Assembly: GCA_963788225.1 (NCBI GenBank)
Contig: CAWBGI010000002.1
Span: 1,612,001 to 1,676,000, forward strand
Direction of reading: 5' to 3'
DNA length: 64,000 bases
Source of the DNA: Sulfotelmatobacter sp963788225
GTDB lineage: Bacteria > Acidobacteriota > Terriglobia > Terriglobales > Acidobacteriaceae
The notes under the pieces are model-generated. The model made no database searches and was not told the DNA's origin. It saw nothing but the letters and a program-made list of their open reading frames with translations. Below, one piece after another: positions 27,388 to 36,135 of this stretch; the first letter of the stretch is position 1, and each line of letters starts with the position of its first letter. Both the position numbers and the translations under genes were made by a program.

Positions 27388-28530
27388 CTATGCGCGGTTG
27401 CCACGTTGGAGATGTTCGCGGAGGATCGCAACAATCCTTGGAGCCGCTTGGCCATCCCACAACGGTGGCCGCCGGGATTCGCGCGCAGAACTGTGAAGAA
27501 TAGATCGGGCGGCCGCAAGAATGCGCTCCGAATCCACTCCCACCACTTGATTTGAGCCGTACTCCACCGTCGCCGGCCGCTCTGTGTTCTCACGCAGCGT
27601 AAGGCAGGGCACTCCGAGCGCAGTCGTTTCCTCCTGCACTCCTCCAGAGTCGGTGAGCACCATACGAGCGTGGTCGTTGAGCGAGAGGAAATCGAGATAT
27701 CCCAGCGGATCCAGGGGCACGATTCCGGTGCGTTTCCCGTCGGCCGCATCCGTCAAATAACGCCCCAAACTAAAGCTCTCAATACTCCTCCGAGTCCGCG
27801 GGTGAATCGGAAAAAATACCGGAAGTTCGGCAGCCAGGTCGCTGACGGCGCTGAGAATGCCGTGCAGCGTTTTGGGATCGTCCACGTTGGAAGGCCGGTG
27901 CAGAGTGAGCACTCCGTAGGGGTGGCAGCCAGCTCCGTTTTGCCGCACGCCGAGCTGGTCGAGAATCGGCGATCGTGCAGCCAGTTCGCGGTGCCGGAGC
28001 AGGCAGTCGATCATGACGTTGCCGACGAGGAAGATTGTTTCAGCCGGAACGCCTTCGCGTTTTAGATTGTCAACTCCACTCTGCTCCGTCACGAACAGCA
28101 GGCTGGAAACCGCGTCCGTAAGTTTGCGGTTGATCTCCTCGGGCATGGTCATATCGAAGCTGCGCAATCCAGCTTCAACATGGGCCACCCCGATTCTCAG
28201 TTTGACTGCGGTAAGCGCGGCCGCAATCGTGGAATTTACGTCGCCCACAACCAGAACCATTTGAGGCTTGTAGTCGAGCAGAACCGCTTCGATGCGCTTC
28301 ATGATCTCGGCGGTCTGCACAGCGTGGCTCCCGGAACCAACTTCAAGATTCACATCGGGCTTGGGCAAACCGAGGTCAGCGAAGAAGTTTCCGGAGAGAA
28401 GTTCGTCGTAGTGCTGCCCGGAGTGAACCAGGCAGTGTTCGATGTCGGAATATTTCTTCACCTCCTCCACGATGGGAGCGATTTTCATGAAGTTGGGTCG
28501 AGCCCCAACCACGCTCAGCAGGCGCATCAT
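27388..28530 (-). CDS. wecB: UDP-N-acetylglucosamine 2-epimerase (non-hydrolysing)
   Basis: A 380-residue enzyme converting UDP-GlcNAc to UDP-ManNAc in the cytoplasm. Signature stretches are GARPNFMKIAPIVEEV, VEAGLRSFDMTMPEEINRKL and SGGVQEETTALGVPCLTLRE. GGAG precedes the ATG pair. It supplies ManNAc, or after oxidation ManNAcA, for the polysaccharide. The WecG-type transferase at 37.3 kb belongs to a family that uses UDP-ManNAc(A), which makes a functional link plausible. It lies 327 bases after the UpxY gene. Confidence 0.92.
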   Translation of the reverse strand: MMRLLSVVGARPNFMKIAPIVEEVKKYSDIEHCLVHSGQHYDELLSGNFFADLGLPKPDVNLEVGSGSHAVQTAEIMKRIEAVLLDYKPQMVLVVGDVNSTIAAALTAVKLRIGVAHVEAGLRSFDMTMPEEINRKLTDAVSSLLFVTEQSGVDNLKREGVPAETIFLVGNVMIDCLLRHRELAARSPILDQLGVRQNGAGCHPYGVLTLHRPSNVDDPKTLHGILSAVSDLAAELPVFFPIHPRTRRSIESFSLGRYLTDAADGKRTGIVPLDPLGYLDFLSLNDHARMVLTDSGGVQEETTALGVPCLTLRENTERPATVEYGSNQVVGVDSERILAAARSILHSSARESRRPPLWDGQAAPRIVAILREHLQRGNRA

Positions 28531-28857
28531 GGAGAGACTCCGGCGGCGGTTCTTCGGTTATTGACTGCGATGAATTGTTACACCGCCCAACAAGTGTAGA
28601 ACAATTTCGAGCACCGCGATTCGAACGGATGCTACGCGGCGCGAGCCCTGGGGGCTGCCTGGGTGGTTTGCTTGCGGAAAGCCATCACGACAGTCGCGCA
28701 GAAGCAGTCGAGGATGAGTCGTGGTGGCGCGCATCAAGAGCTTTTCAAAGAACGTCGCAGGAGCAAAGAAACGGCCGCGTCAGAAAGCTCGGGAATTGGG
28801 GGCATGTGCGCCGACTCGCCAAGTTGGCGGAGAGCGCGCGCAGTGTTCGCACGCTCA
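28531..28857. other. Gap between upxY and wecB
   Basis: About 327 bases on the same transcription path. A 60-codon minus frame at 28734-28916 starts inside upxY and has no ribosome site, and a plus frame over 28663-29232 is antisense to upxY. I see no convincing gene, hairpin terminator or repeat here. Confidence 0.4.
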
Positions 28858-29466
28858 TCAACAGTGGGCACTCCGATAAGACGGCCGAGCGGAGTCGGCA
28901 GGCTCGATGTCTGCAAGGTCTACTTCCACGGCCACGCTGCGTCCGATCATTTCCAGTCTGAGCACGACCCGGAACCCACTCTTCTGGCGATCCAGCACGC
29001 CTACCATGTCGGCCATGGCACCGGCTGTGATGCGCACCCTGTCGCCCACATCCAAGCCGGGGTGAGGCTCGATTCCATTGGCGAGAAGCCCATTTCGCAG
29101 CCCGGAGATGTAGTGGTCGGGCACGGGCAACGGTTCACGGCCGGCGGAAACGATCGACACCACACTGGGAACTCTCAGTACTTGAACACGCTGCTGCGGA
29201 TCAATCCGCACAAAAACATAGTTAGGGAATAGCGGTAGTTCCATGTCTACGACGCAGCGGTTCTTCCAGCGGTGCTTTGTCTTATAGAGCGGAAGAAACG
29301 ATTCGATCTCCCGTTGGCCAAGATGCCATGCGATTTGCTTTTCGTGACGTGACATGGTGAAGACCGCGTACCATGTTGGGATCTTCTTGGCAATGAACTC
29401 CAACTCCTGCGCCCTTCCCATACCTTCCAGTTGCTGCGGCAAGGAACAGCACAGCGCGTTTGACAT
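28858..29466 (-). CDS. UpxY/NusG-like transcription antiterminator
   Basis: A 202-residue NusG paralogue counted from the ATG at 29466; a GTG at 29508 is the longer option. The N-terminal NGN domain starts PTWYAVFTMSRHEKQIAWHL and continues LPLFPNYVFVRI. The C-terminal KOW region is GDRVRITAGAMADMVGVLD. Proteins of this type load on RNA polymerase and allow full-length transcription of long capsule or EPS operons. It is divergent from the wza-led operon that starts 518 bases away. No RfaH-type ops element (GGCGGTAG) was found in that gap. Confidence 0.85.
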   Translation of the reverse strand: MSNALCCSLPQQLEGMGRAQELEFIAKKIPTWYAVFTMSRHEKQIAWHLGQREIESFLPLYKTKHRWKNRCVVDMELPLFPNYVFVRIDPQQRVQVLRVPSVVSIVSAGREPLPVPDHYISGLRNGLLANGIEPHPGLDVGDRVRITAGAMADMVGVLDRQKSGFRVVLRLEMIGRSVAVEVDLADIEPADSARPSYRSAHC

Positions 29467-29984
29467 GTTCGGCCCCCCGGCTATTCGATAGTCCACAAGA
29501 TGCGACACGAAGCCACTTCTTCCCGCGCTTGAAGGAATTTATAGCAGACAATCTTTGACCTTACGCGACAGCAATGTGAATGTTGTGTTAATAGAAGCTG
29601 TGAAAATCGACCTCGCCTGCGCAGTCCGCTTACCTAGGGATGGGGCATCAGACCCCTTGTCCTTCGGCCCTTCTCGAGCAAATCGTGGCCCCCGCGATTC
29701 ACATGAAATTAATGGAACGTTTACCGCTGATTCACAAAATTGCTGTTTACTGGGAACCGGAATTTGCCGAGTTTCCAAGTTGAGCAACGGCACGTTCTGT
29801 CCTGTCGGGTGCTGTATTTTCGTGGCGCAATTCTGTAGAGAAATCTGTGGAAAACGGCGGGTTGCTAAGTCACATTGGCGGAGCCTCGTTCGACCGGCGT
29901 GGGATCGACGCGTCAGTTGATGAGGCGGACACGCAACCAGGCATGGAGGCTGGCCTCATCCGCCCAGAGCAGAAAATAATTACT
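29467..29984. other. Divergent regulatory region between upxY and the core EPS operon
   Basis: About 518 bases. Short frames on both strands (29539-29793 minus, 29555-29920 plus) lack ribosome sites and family resemblance. The region should hold promoters for upxY and for the wza-led operon. I could not place a confident -35/-10 pair or sigma-54 site. A hairpin-forming sequence lies just before the wza-like start. Confidence 0.45.
29919..29960 (+). promoter_or_regulatory. Potential 5'-leader hairpin before the wza-like gene
   Basis: GATGAGG (29919-29925) and CCAG (29937-29940) can pair with CTGG and CCTCATC (29950-29960), with an 11-base internal loop on one side. The structure ends 24 bases before the ATG, so it could affect translation or antitermination. 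There is no direct evidence for a function. Confidence 0.25.
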
Positions 29985-30725
29985 ATGCTCAAGTTACGGT
30001 TATTCGTTAGCGCGCTCGTTCTGATTCTTGTGGCGGGTTGTGGGACAAGCTCCGCGCAGACGACTCAAGCGGAGCCGAGCTCAACCGTCCAAGCAACTGA
30101 CGCGCACATTTCGACCGGGCGGGGCAGGCTATTCGATGAGCGGTACCCACGTTACCAAGTAATGCCGAGCGACATACTGAGTGTTTCCTTCCCGCTCATC
30201 CCTGAGCTCCAGCCTGTGCCGGTAACTGTTCAGCCCGACGGCTATATCACCCTTCCGAATGGCGTGGGGACCATGTATGTCAAGGGAGACACGGTTCCAC
30301 AAATTGTTGACATGCTGACGAAGGCATACTCGAAGACAATGCACAACCCAATCGTCAACGTGGACATTACCAACTTTCAACCTCCGGTATTCACGGTGAA
30401 CGGACAGGTTGGGAAGCCAGGTCAATACCCGCTTCGCATCGATACCACCGTTTCGGAGGGAATTGCCGTCGCCGGTGGATTCTTGCCCACCGCCAAGACG
30501 CAAGTGTTCGTTTTTCATCGCATATCCAACGATTGGATGGAGGTCAAGAAGCTTAACCTAAAGCAACTTCTTAATGGCCACAACATTCACGAGGATGTCC
30601 AGCTTCACGCTGGCGACATGATTTTTGTACCTGATAAGTTCATTGCGAATTTCAGAAAATACGTCCCCTATGGTCTTGGCACTGGGTTGGGATTCAATGG
30701 GAACACCGCTCTCTTGGGTCAATGA
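29985..30725 (+). CDS. Polysaccharide export lipoprotein (Wza/BexD family)
   Basis: A 246-residue outer-membrane polysaccharide export protein. The ATG at 29985 starts a lipoprotein signal ending LVAGC (Cys19); the frame is open upstream to 29847 but would bury the signal. The Poly_export domain begins YQVMPSDILSVSFPLI with DGYITLPNGVG. An SLBB-like segment follows (FTVNGQVGKPGQYPL, then TVSEGIAVAGGF). It is shorter than E. coli Wza, as in PEP-CTERM-type EPS systems. It heads the operon of chain-length, ATPase and kinase-like genes. Confidence 0.88.
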   Translation: MLKLRLFVSALVLILVAGCGTSSAQTTQAEPSSTVQATDAHISTGRGRLFDERYPRYQVMPSDILSVSFPLIPELQPVPVTVQPDGYITLPNGVGTMYVKGDTVPQIVDMLTKAYSKTMHNPIVNVDITNFQPPVFTVNGQVGKPGQYPLRIDTTVSEGIAVAGGFLPTAKTQVFVFHRISNDWMEVKKLNLKQLLNGHNIHEDVQLHAGDMIFVPDKFIANFRKYVPYGLGTGLGFNGNTALLGQ

Positions 30726-30746
30726 CATGCTTAGGACATCAAGAAC

Positions 30747-32240
30747 ATGACTGAGCCAAACCTGGAAGATGTGTCGGGCCAGAAATCGGATCCCACCTTG
30801 CGAGACATGCTGGCACCGCTGTTCCGCCGTAAGCGGGCACTTGCCTACACTTTTTGCGCGGTTATGCTGGGCACCCTGGTGGCGGCTTTCATCTTGAACA
30901 ATACGCATAAAGCCACCATGGAAATACTGGTAAATGAGCAGCGTCAGGAGCCCACAGTTACGTCACAATCGACCCAAGGACAAGCGTCGTCTCCAGCCGT
31001 ATCAGACTATGACATCGGCTCCGAGATTGAACTGTTAAAGAGCCCGGATCTCCTGCAAGAGGTCGTAATCGCTAATAATCTTCAGCAGAGAGAGCGAGAA
31101 TCGTTTACGGCGTTTTTCCACCGCGGAGCAGATGATGCTTGGTTTCGTGCCCGGGCCATTCAGCATTTGCACAGCAAACTGGACATATCAGCGGTGTCGA
31201 AGTCCAATCTGATTGAAGTCGACTACAAGGCTTCCGACCCGAAGCTTGCTTACAATGTTTTGCAGACGCTGGGTAAGTTGTACCTCGCAAAACATCTCGA
31301 GGCGCACCGGCCGCAGGGATCGTACGCTTTTTTTGCCGCAGAGACCCAGAAGTATCAGCAAGCCCTCGCAGACTCAGAGGCAAGTCTGGCTGATTTTTCA
31401 AAAGCAATGGGCGCAGCGGCTCCTGATGTGCAGCGGACAGACTTGGCGCAACAGGTGGTCAATGCGGTCGGCGCTCTCGAGTCGGCTCGGCAAGTTATCG
31501 CCGCAGACAAACGCCGAATCGAAGACGAGACAGCCCGCATAAAAGTGACCCCTGAACGCTCACTGTCTCAACAGTCGACCGACTCTGCCCAGGCGTTGAT
31601 GCAACAATTGCAGGCCAGCCTCCTGGCTGCGGAAGTTAAGAAAACCCAGCTCCTCGCGAAATATGAACCAAGCTACCCATTCGTACAGGAAGTCGACCAG
31701 GAAATCGCCCAAACGCAGGCTGCCATAGTTTCTGCGACCAAGCAGCAATACATCAACCAGACCACAGACCGGGATCCGATTTTTGTATTAATGAGCGAGG
31801 ACATCGCCAAAACGCAGGCCGATCTGGCTTTTCATCAAGCGGACGCGGGAGCACTCGAATACAGCATTCACAGCTTGCAAATGCAAATGGTCAACTTGGA
31901 CCAAAAGGCTCTGAAACAGGCGGACTTGCTTCGCGAGGTCAAGGCAAATGAAGCAAACTACTTGCTCTATCTTTCGAAGAGAGAACAAGAGCGTACCTCG
32001 GATGCTTTGGATGAGAAGCGGATCGCAAATGTGGCGATTGCAGTTCCACCGGTACTGCCGATCCTTCCCTGGATTGGTCCAGCCCTAGTAATGCTTTGTG
32101 GCGTGGTTCTGGCGGCGTTTATAGGCGCGGGCGCAGCCTTTCTCGCTGAGTACCTCAATCCGTCGCTGCGGACTCCCGCTGAAGTGCTCGATGTTCTTAG
32201 AATTCCGGTATTGGCTAGCGTCCCGAAGCAAACCGCTTAG
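30747..32240 (+). CDS. Chain-length determinant / Wzz-GNVR family protein
   Basis: A 497-residue inner-membrane co-polymerase. The N-terminal helix is in FCAVMLGTLVAAFIL and the C-terminal helix in WIGPALVMLCGVVLAAFIG. Between them is a long, largely coiled-coil periplasmic region (about 180-420) rich in Gln, Glu, Ala and Leu. The cytoplasmic kinase domain of fused Wzc proteins is absent; a separate kinase-like protein is encoded two genes on. It would set polymer length and connect to the outer-membrane exporter. The stop at 32240 is just before the ATPase start. Confidence 0.85.
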   Translation: MTEPNLEDVSGQKSDPTLRDMLAPLFRRKRALAYTFCAVMLGTLVAAFILNNTHKATMEILVNEQRQEPTVTSQSTQGQASSPAVSDYDIGSEIELLKSPDLLQEVVIANNLQQRERESFTAFFHRGADDAWFRARAIQHLHSKLDISAVSKSNLIEVDYKASDPKLAYNVLQTLGKLYLAKHLEAHRPQGSYAFFAAETQKYQQALADSEASLADFSKAMGAAAPDVQRTDLAQQVVNAVGALESARQVIAADKRRIEDETARIKVTPERSLSQQSTDSAQALMQQLQASLLAAEVKKTQLLAKYEPSYPFVQEVDQEIAQTQAAIVSATKQQYINQTTDRDPIFVLMSEDIAKTQADLAFHQADAGALEYSIHSLQMQMVNLDQKALKQADLLREVKANEANYLLYLSKREQERTSDALDEKRIANVAIAVPPVLPILPWIGPALVMLCGVVLAAFIGAGAAFLAEYLNPSLRTPAEVLDVLRIPVLASVPKQTA

Positions 32241-32250
32241 GCGATCACGA

Positions 32251-33669
32251 ATGGTCTTAGACTATTACAACTTGAGCGAACAGCCCTTCGGTGTAACGCC
32301 GGATCCGCGCTTTCTTTATTTGAGCGCGAGTCACCGCGAGGCGTTGGCCACGTTGTCGTACGGAATCCAAAGCCGGCGCGGCTTCATGTCCCTCATAGCT
32401 AAGCCGGGCATGGGCAAGACCACGATCCTGTTTGAGCTCCTGAGCCAACTCGAAGGTTCAGCTCGCACGGTGTTCTTATTCCAGACCTTGTGCAGCCCGA
32501 AAGAACTCCTGCGGGGGATCCTGCGTGATTTGGGTGGAGTTGACGATGGCGGAGATGCTCTCCGCATGCAGGAACAGCTAAACGATTTGTTACTGGCTGA
32601 GGTCCGCCGGGGGCGCAGAGTTGTCGTGGTAATCGATGAAGCCCAAAATCTCGACGACTCCGCTCTTGAGCTGGTGCGGATGCTGTCAAATTTTGAAACG
32701 ACAAGTTACAAACTGATGCAGATTATTCTTGCTGGTCAGCCTCAGCTTCGCGAGAAATTAGCATCCCCCCACCTATTGCAACTCCGGCAGCGAATGTCAA
32801 TCTTCACTCGACTTCACCCGTTCAGTGTCGAGGAGACTCAGCTTTATGTGCGCCATCGCCTTCGGGTGGCGGGCTACGACTTCAAGATCCCGCTTTTCAC
32901 GCCGCAAGCTGAGGCCTTGATCGCGAAGTACAGCGAGGGGATTCCGCGAATCATTAATAACGTTTGTTTCAACGCCCTTTCATTGGGTTGGGTATTAAAA
33001 CAAAAAACCATCCGAGAAGAAGTGGTCCGCGAGTCTTTAAAGGATCTGGATCTCGAGCCAGACGCTGACGATTTGGATGAGCGACGTGCCGCGAGAGAGT
33101 TGATTGACTTCGGCCGGAGCAAGCCTGGTACAGTATCCCGACAAACCTTCGCGTGGCCAAGAGGAATTGCCGTTTGCTTAGGACTGCTTTTGCAACTGCT
33201 GCTTTTCACTGGTGGCAGGCCCGGGCCAGAGGCGCTCGGCTTTCATCCTCCACTCGCCAAAAGCCTAACTTCGCAGACAAGCACCGTACAGCTTAATTCT
33301 CCTTCGCCAGCGCGCGATCAGAGCTCAACTAGCCCAGATGTCAACCGCGAACTGATGACAAGATGGTTGCCGGCGGTTTCGGTTGGTGAAGTGTTCGGAA
33401 GCCCTGATGCCGTTTCATCAATACCGACCCACAGATCACTGGAGCACTCGCCAGGGGACTTTGAACACACAAGCGACCCCGCTAAACTCTGGGCTCAAGT
33501 GAAGAACGAGAACAGCGACGCCGAAGTCGAGCTTGCTCGCCTGTATATTGAGGGGACAGATGTGCCCCAGAACTGCACGCAGGCGCAACTCCTTTTGCTG
33601 GCTGCCTCTCGAAAAGGAAATGAGCGTGCGGCAGAGTTGTTAAACGATTACGGTCAGAAGTGCCGCTGA
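32251..33669 (+). CDS. ExeA/PEP-CTERM-locus AAA ATPase with C-terminal Sel1 segment
   Basis: A 472-residue protein. The start chosen is the ATG at 32251, MVLDYYNLSEQPFGVTPDPR, the hallmark opening of ExeA-type and EPS-locus ATPases; the open frame reaches back into the previous gene. Walker A is AKPGMGKTT (Lys56) and Walker B is VVVVIDEAQN (Asp129-Glu130). A membrane helix follows at about 306-325, then a low-complexity linker. The last 45 residues, AEVELARLYIEGTDVPQNC and onward, form a Sel1-like repeat. The ATPase would sit in the cytoplasm with the repeat in the periplasm. It probably energises or regulates EPS export. Confidence 0.85.
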   Translation: MVLDYYNLSEQPFGVTPDPRFLYLSASHREALATLSYGIQSRRGFMSLIAKPGMGKTTILFELLSQLEGSARTVFLFQTLCSPKELLRGILRDLGGVDDGGDALRMQEQLNDLLLAEVRRGRRVVVVIDEAQNLDDSALELVRMLSNFETTSYKLMQIILAGQPQLREKLASPHLLQLRQRMSIFTRLHPFSVEETQLYVRHRLRVAGYDFKIPLFTPQAEALIAKYSEGIPRIINNVCFNALSLGWVLKQKTIREEVVRESLKDLDLEPDADDLDERRAARELIDFGRSKPGTVSRQTFAWPRGIAVCLGLLLQLLLFTGGRPGPEALGFHPPLAKSLTSQTSTVQLNSPSPARDQSSTSPDVNRELMTRWLPAVSVGEVFGSPDAVSSIPTHRSLEHSPGDFEHTSDPAKLWAQVKNENSDAEVELARLYIEGTDVPQNCTQAQLLLLAASRKGNERAAELLNDYGQKCR

Positions 33670-33817
33670 TGCCGGGCGAACAGCCAGTCATCGGTGCGAA
33701 ACGTTGCTGGATGTTAGACTTTCAAGTCTTGCTTATGAAAAGTTCACTTTATTAGCGCGGATCCTAATGCCACCTTGGCGATTCTTGGCGATTGCCGTGG
33801 ACAAGAGAAAAACAGGC

Positions 33818-34585
33818 ATGAGTAAGAATTATGAGCTGATGCAGGAGGCGCTCAGAGAAGCGCAGCGAGAGACTCCTCCCAAGCGAGAGTCAGCCAAAGT
33901 TGTTTTTCTGGAATCCAGGGAAGACCACAATGCGCATCGCGGCTTGTCTGATTTCGACGCGGCTGCTCAGGAAGAGTGCTTTAAACTGGTCCAGCGTATT
34001 TTTTTGGGGCAGCCGTCGGATATCGTTAATGTCGTTGTCTTCGCAGGAGTCGACCGGGGAAATGGTTGTAGCCGAATCTGTATCGAGGCAGCCCGTATCT
34101 TGGCGGCAAATACGGCCGGCTCGGTCTGTCTTGTGGATGCGAATTTGCGAACTCCTTCTCTGCCCGGATTCCTGGCCGTTCCCGACGAGAGAGGATTGGT
34201 CACCTCCCTGCTCGAAGACGGCGATATACGAAGTTTTGCAAAGCAACTGAAACCATCCAATCTGTGGCTGCTGTCAGCGGGAATCCCGGCCCCGAAGTCG
34301 CCTAGTCTGCTGAATTCTGAGCGACTTAAGGTGCGCTTGCAAGAGTTACGCAAAGAGTTCAACTACATTCTCATTGACGCGCCAGCTTTGAATCTCTACA
34401 GTGATGCTCTTGCCCTGGGCCGGATTGCAGACGGGTTAGTCGTAGTGCTGCAGGCAGATTCCACCCGTCGGGAATCGGCGCTGAAGGGTTTGCAAACCTT
34501 GCGCGAGGCTCAAGTCAAGGTTCTGGGCGCAGTCCTCAACCGAAGGACGTTTCCCATTCCACAGTTTGTTTATCGCAGGTTGTAG
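33818..34585 (+). CDS. BY-kinase-like ParA/CpsD family protein with degenerate P-loop
   Basis: A 255-residue protein from the ATG at 33818 (MSKNYELMQEALREA), the usual length of separate CpsD-type partners; the open frame extends to 33704. The Walker A position reads GVDRGNGCSR (77-86), so the invariant Lys is Cys84. Walker A' (CLVDANLRTPS) and Walker B (YILIDAPALN) are kept. The C-terminus ends QFVYRRL without a tyrosine cluster. ATP binding and autophosphorylation are therefore doubtful, and it may be a structural partner of the chain-length protein. The operon position is that of the tyrosine kinase in related loci. Confidence 0.8.
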   Translation: MSKNYELMQEALREAQRETPPKRESAKVVFLESREDHNAHRGLSDFDAAAQEECFKLVQRIFLGQPSDIVNVVVFAGVDRGNGCSRICIEAARILAANTAGSVCLVDANLRTPSLPGFLAVPDERGLVTSLLEDGDIRSFAKQLKPSNLWLLSAGIPAPKSPSLLNSERLKVRLQELRKEFNYILIDAPALNLYSDALALGRIADGLVVVLQADSTRRESALKGLQTLREAQVKVLGAVLNRRTFPIPQFVYRRL

Positions 34586-34644
34586 TAACGCGTAAGCTTT
34601 TCCGCACTGGCCGCATTTCCCACCCTTTCCCGGATCCCCGAATC

Positions 34645-36084
34645 GTGAACACACTCAAACGGCGCCTATATCTCGGCATGCTCAAGGTGTTTAACCTCGG
34701 GCTCATGGTTGCGGCTTTCGGAATCGTCACCGTTCTGCAAGTTCGACAACAGCATGGAGGGGTACCTCTCTCTGCTTTCCTGTCGGTGAGGGTGAAGCTG
34801 GTTAACGTGCTGACTTTTTCTCTGATTCTCCTGGCATGGCACCTCATCTTCTCGCTCTGCGGGCAATACCAATCTCAGCGGCAGGCGGGCTGGCGCTGGG
34901 TTATTGCAAATGCCGCCTGCGCCACCACGCTTGCTTCTTTTTCCCTCGGAGTGGTAGCGCTGGTGTTTCGAATCGAGATGATTACGCCCCAGTTTCTCGT
35001 TCTCTTCTGGATTTGTGCTTCCACTTTCGTGGCGGGGTCGAGGGTGCTAATTCGAAGTTGTCTCGAGATCGTCCGTGTGCGCGGCCGTAATCTCCGGTTC
35101 ATCCTGATTTTGGGAACAAACCGGCGAGCCATCGAGTTTGCTCGCCGACTGGACGCGACACCGGAGTGGGGTTATCGAGTACTTGGATTCGTGGACCGGG
35201 AATGGCATGTGGGCGACGGCCTGGAGAAACCACACACGCTGTGCTGCAGCTTCGATGGCCTGTCGGAGTATTTGCGGAGCAATGTGGTGGATGAGGTTGC
35301 TAACTATCTCCCCTTGCGGTCTTTCTACGAACACTCGTCTCGAATCGCGGCCCTGTGCGAACAGCACGGTATCTTTATGCGCTTCGATCCGGAGATTTTC
35401 GATTTGAAGATCGCCCGTGCTCGCACAGAGGAGCTTGATGGCAGGGCTCAGATCACGGCATATTCGTCTGCGCCCAACGGATGGCCAGCCTTGGTGAAGC
35501 GCATCCTGGATGTAACTCTATCCCTTGCGCTCCTCGTCGTCGTTGCACCCGTTCTTTTGCTGGTCGCTGTGATGATCAAACTCACCTCAAGAGGCCCAAT
35601 TTTGTTCCGCCAGGAGCGTATAGGACGGAATAAGAGACGATTCTTCATTTACAAATTTCGCACTATGGTGCCGAATGCGGAGAAGATGCTGCCGGCGCTT
35701 GAGGTTTTGAACGAAGCGGTAGGGCCCGTATTCAAGATCAGAAATGATCCGCGAATGACGCCGATCGGCCGTTTGCTCAGACGTGCCAGCATCGACGAAC
35801 TGCCGCAGCTATTCAACGTGCTGCGAGGCGATATGAGTCTGGTAGGTCCACGGCCTTTGCCCGTGAGGGACTATGAAGGTTTTGACCAAGACTGGCAAAG
35901 ACGCCGATTTAGCGTGCGCCCCGGCATTACTTGTCTGTGGCAAGTCAAAGGACGAAGCAATATCGGATTTGACCACTGGATGAAGCTTGATCTTCAATAC
36001 TTGGACGAATGGTCGATCTGGCTTGACGTGAAGATCCTGGCGCAAACAATCCCTGCCGTCCTAAAGGGTTCAGGCGCAGCATGA
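34645..36084 (+). CDS. Polyprenyl-phosphate sugar-1-phosphate transferase (WbaP/EPS initiating enzyme)
   Basis: A 479-residue initiating transferase. It has four or five N-terminal membrane helices, a central CoA-binding-like nucleotide domain (LILGTNRRAIEFARRL) and a C-terminal bacterial sugar transferase domain (KRILDVTLSLALLVVVAP, then LFRQERIGRNKRRFFIYKFR and RASIDELPQLFNVLRGDMSL). It transfers a sugar-1-phosphate, often glucose or galactose, to undecaprenyl phosphate and so starts the repeat unit. The start is a GTG at 34645, with an ATG 33 bases later as the alternative. Confidence 0.9.
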   Translation: MNTLKRRLYLGMLKVFNLGLMVAAFGIVTVLQVRQQHGGVPLSAFLSVRVKLVNVLTFSLILLAWHLIFSLCGQYQSQRQAGWRWVIANAACATTLASFSLGVVALVFRIEMITPQFLVLFWICASTFVAGSRVLIRSCLEIVRVRGRNLRFILILGTNRRAIEFARRLDATPEWGYRVLGFVDREWHVGDGLEKPHTLCCSFDGLSEYLRSNVVDEVANYLPLRSFYEHSSRIAALCEQHGIFMRFDPEIFDLKIARARTEELDGRAQITAYSSAPNGWPALVKRILDVTLSLALLVVVAPVLLLVAVMIKLTSRGPILFRQERIGRNKRRFFIYKFRTMVPNAEKMLPALEVLNEAVGPVFKIRNDPRMTPIGRLLRRASIDELPQLFNVLRGDMSLVGPRPLPVRDYEGFDQDWQRRRFSVRPGITCLWQVKGRSNIGFDHWMKLDLQYLDEWSIWLDVKILAQTIPAVLKGSGAA

Positions 36085-36135
36085 GGCCCTGCGCACAGCC
36101 CTGTTACTGACTGCCAGCCTATCCAGGCGATCACC

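Noticed and set aside
26322..27749. 475-codon minus-strand open frame
   Set aside because: It is antisense to the secreted protein at 25209 and runs into wecB in another frame; composition is Arg/Ser/Gly-rich with no family pattern.
28663..29232. 189-codon plus-strand open frame
   Set aside because: Mostly antisense to the UpxY gene, which has clear NGN and KOW motifs.
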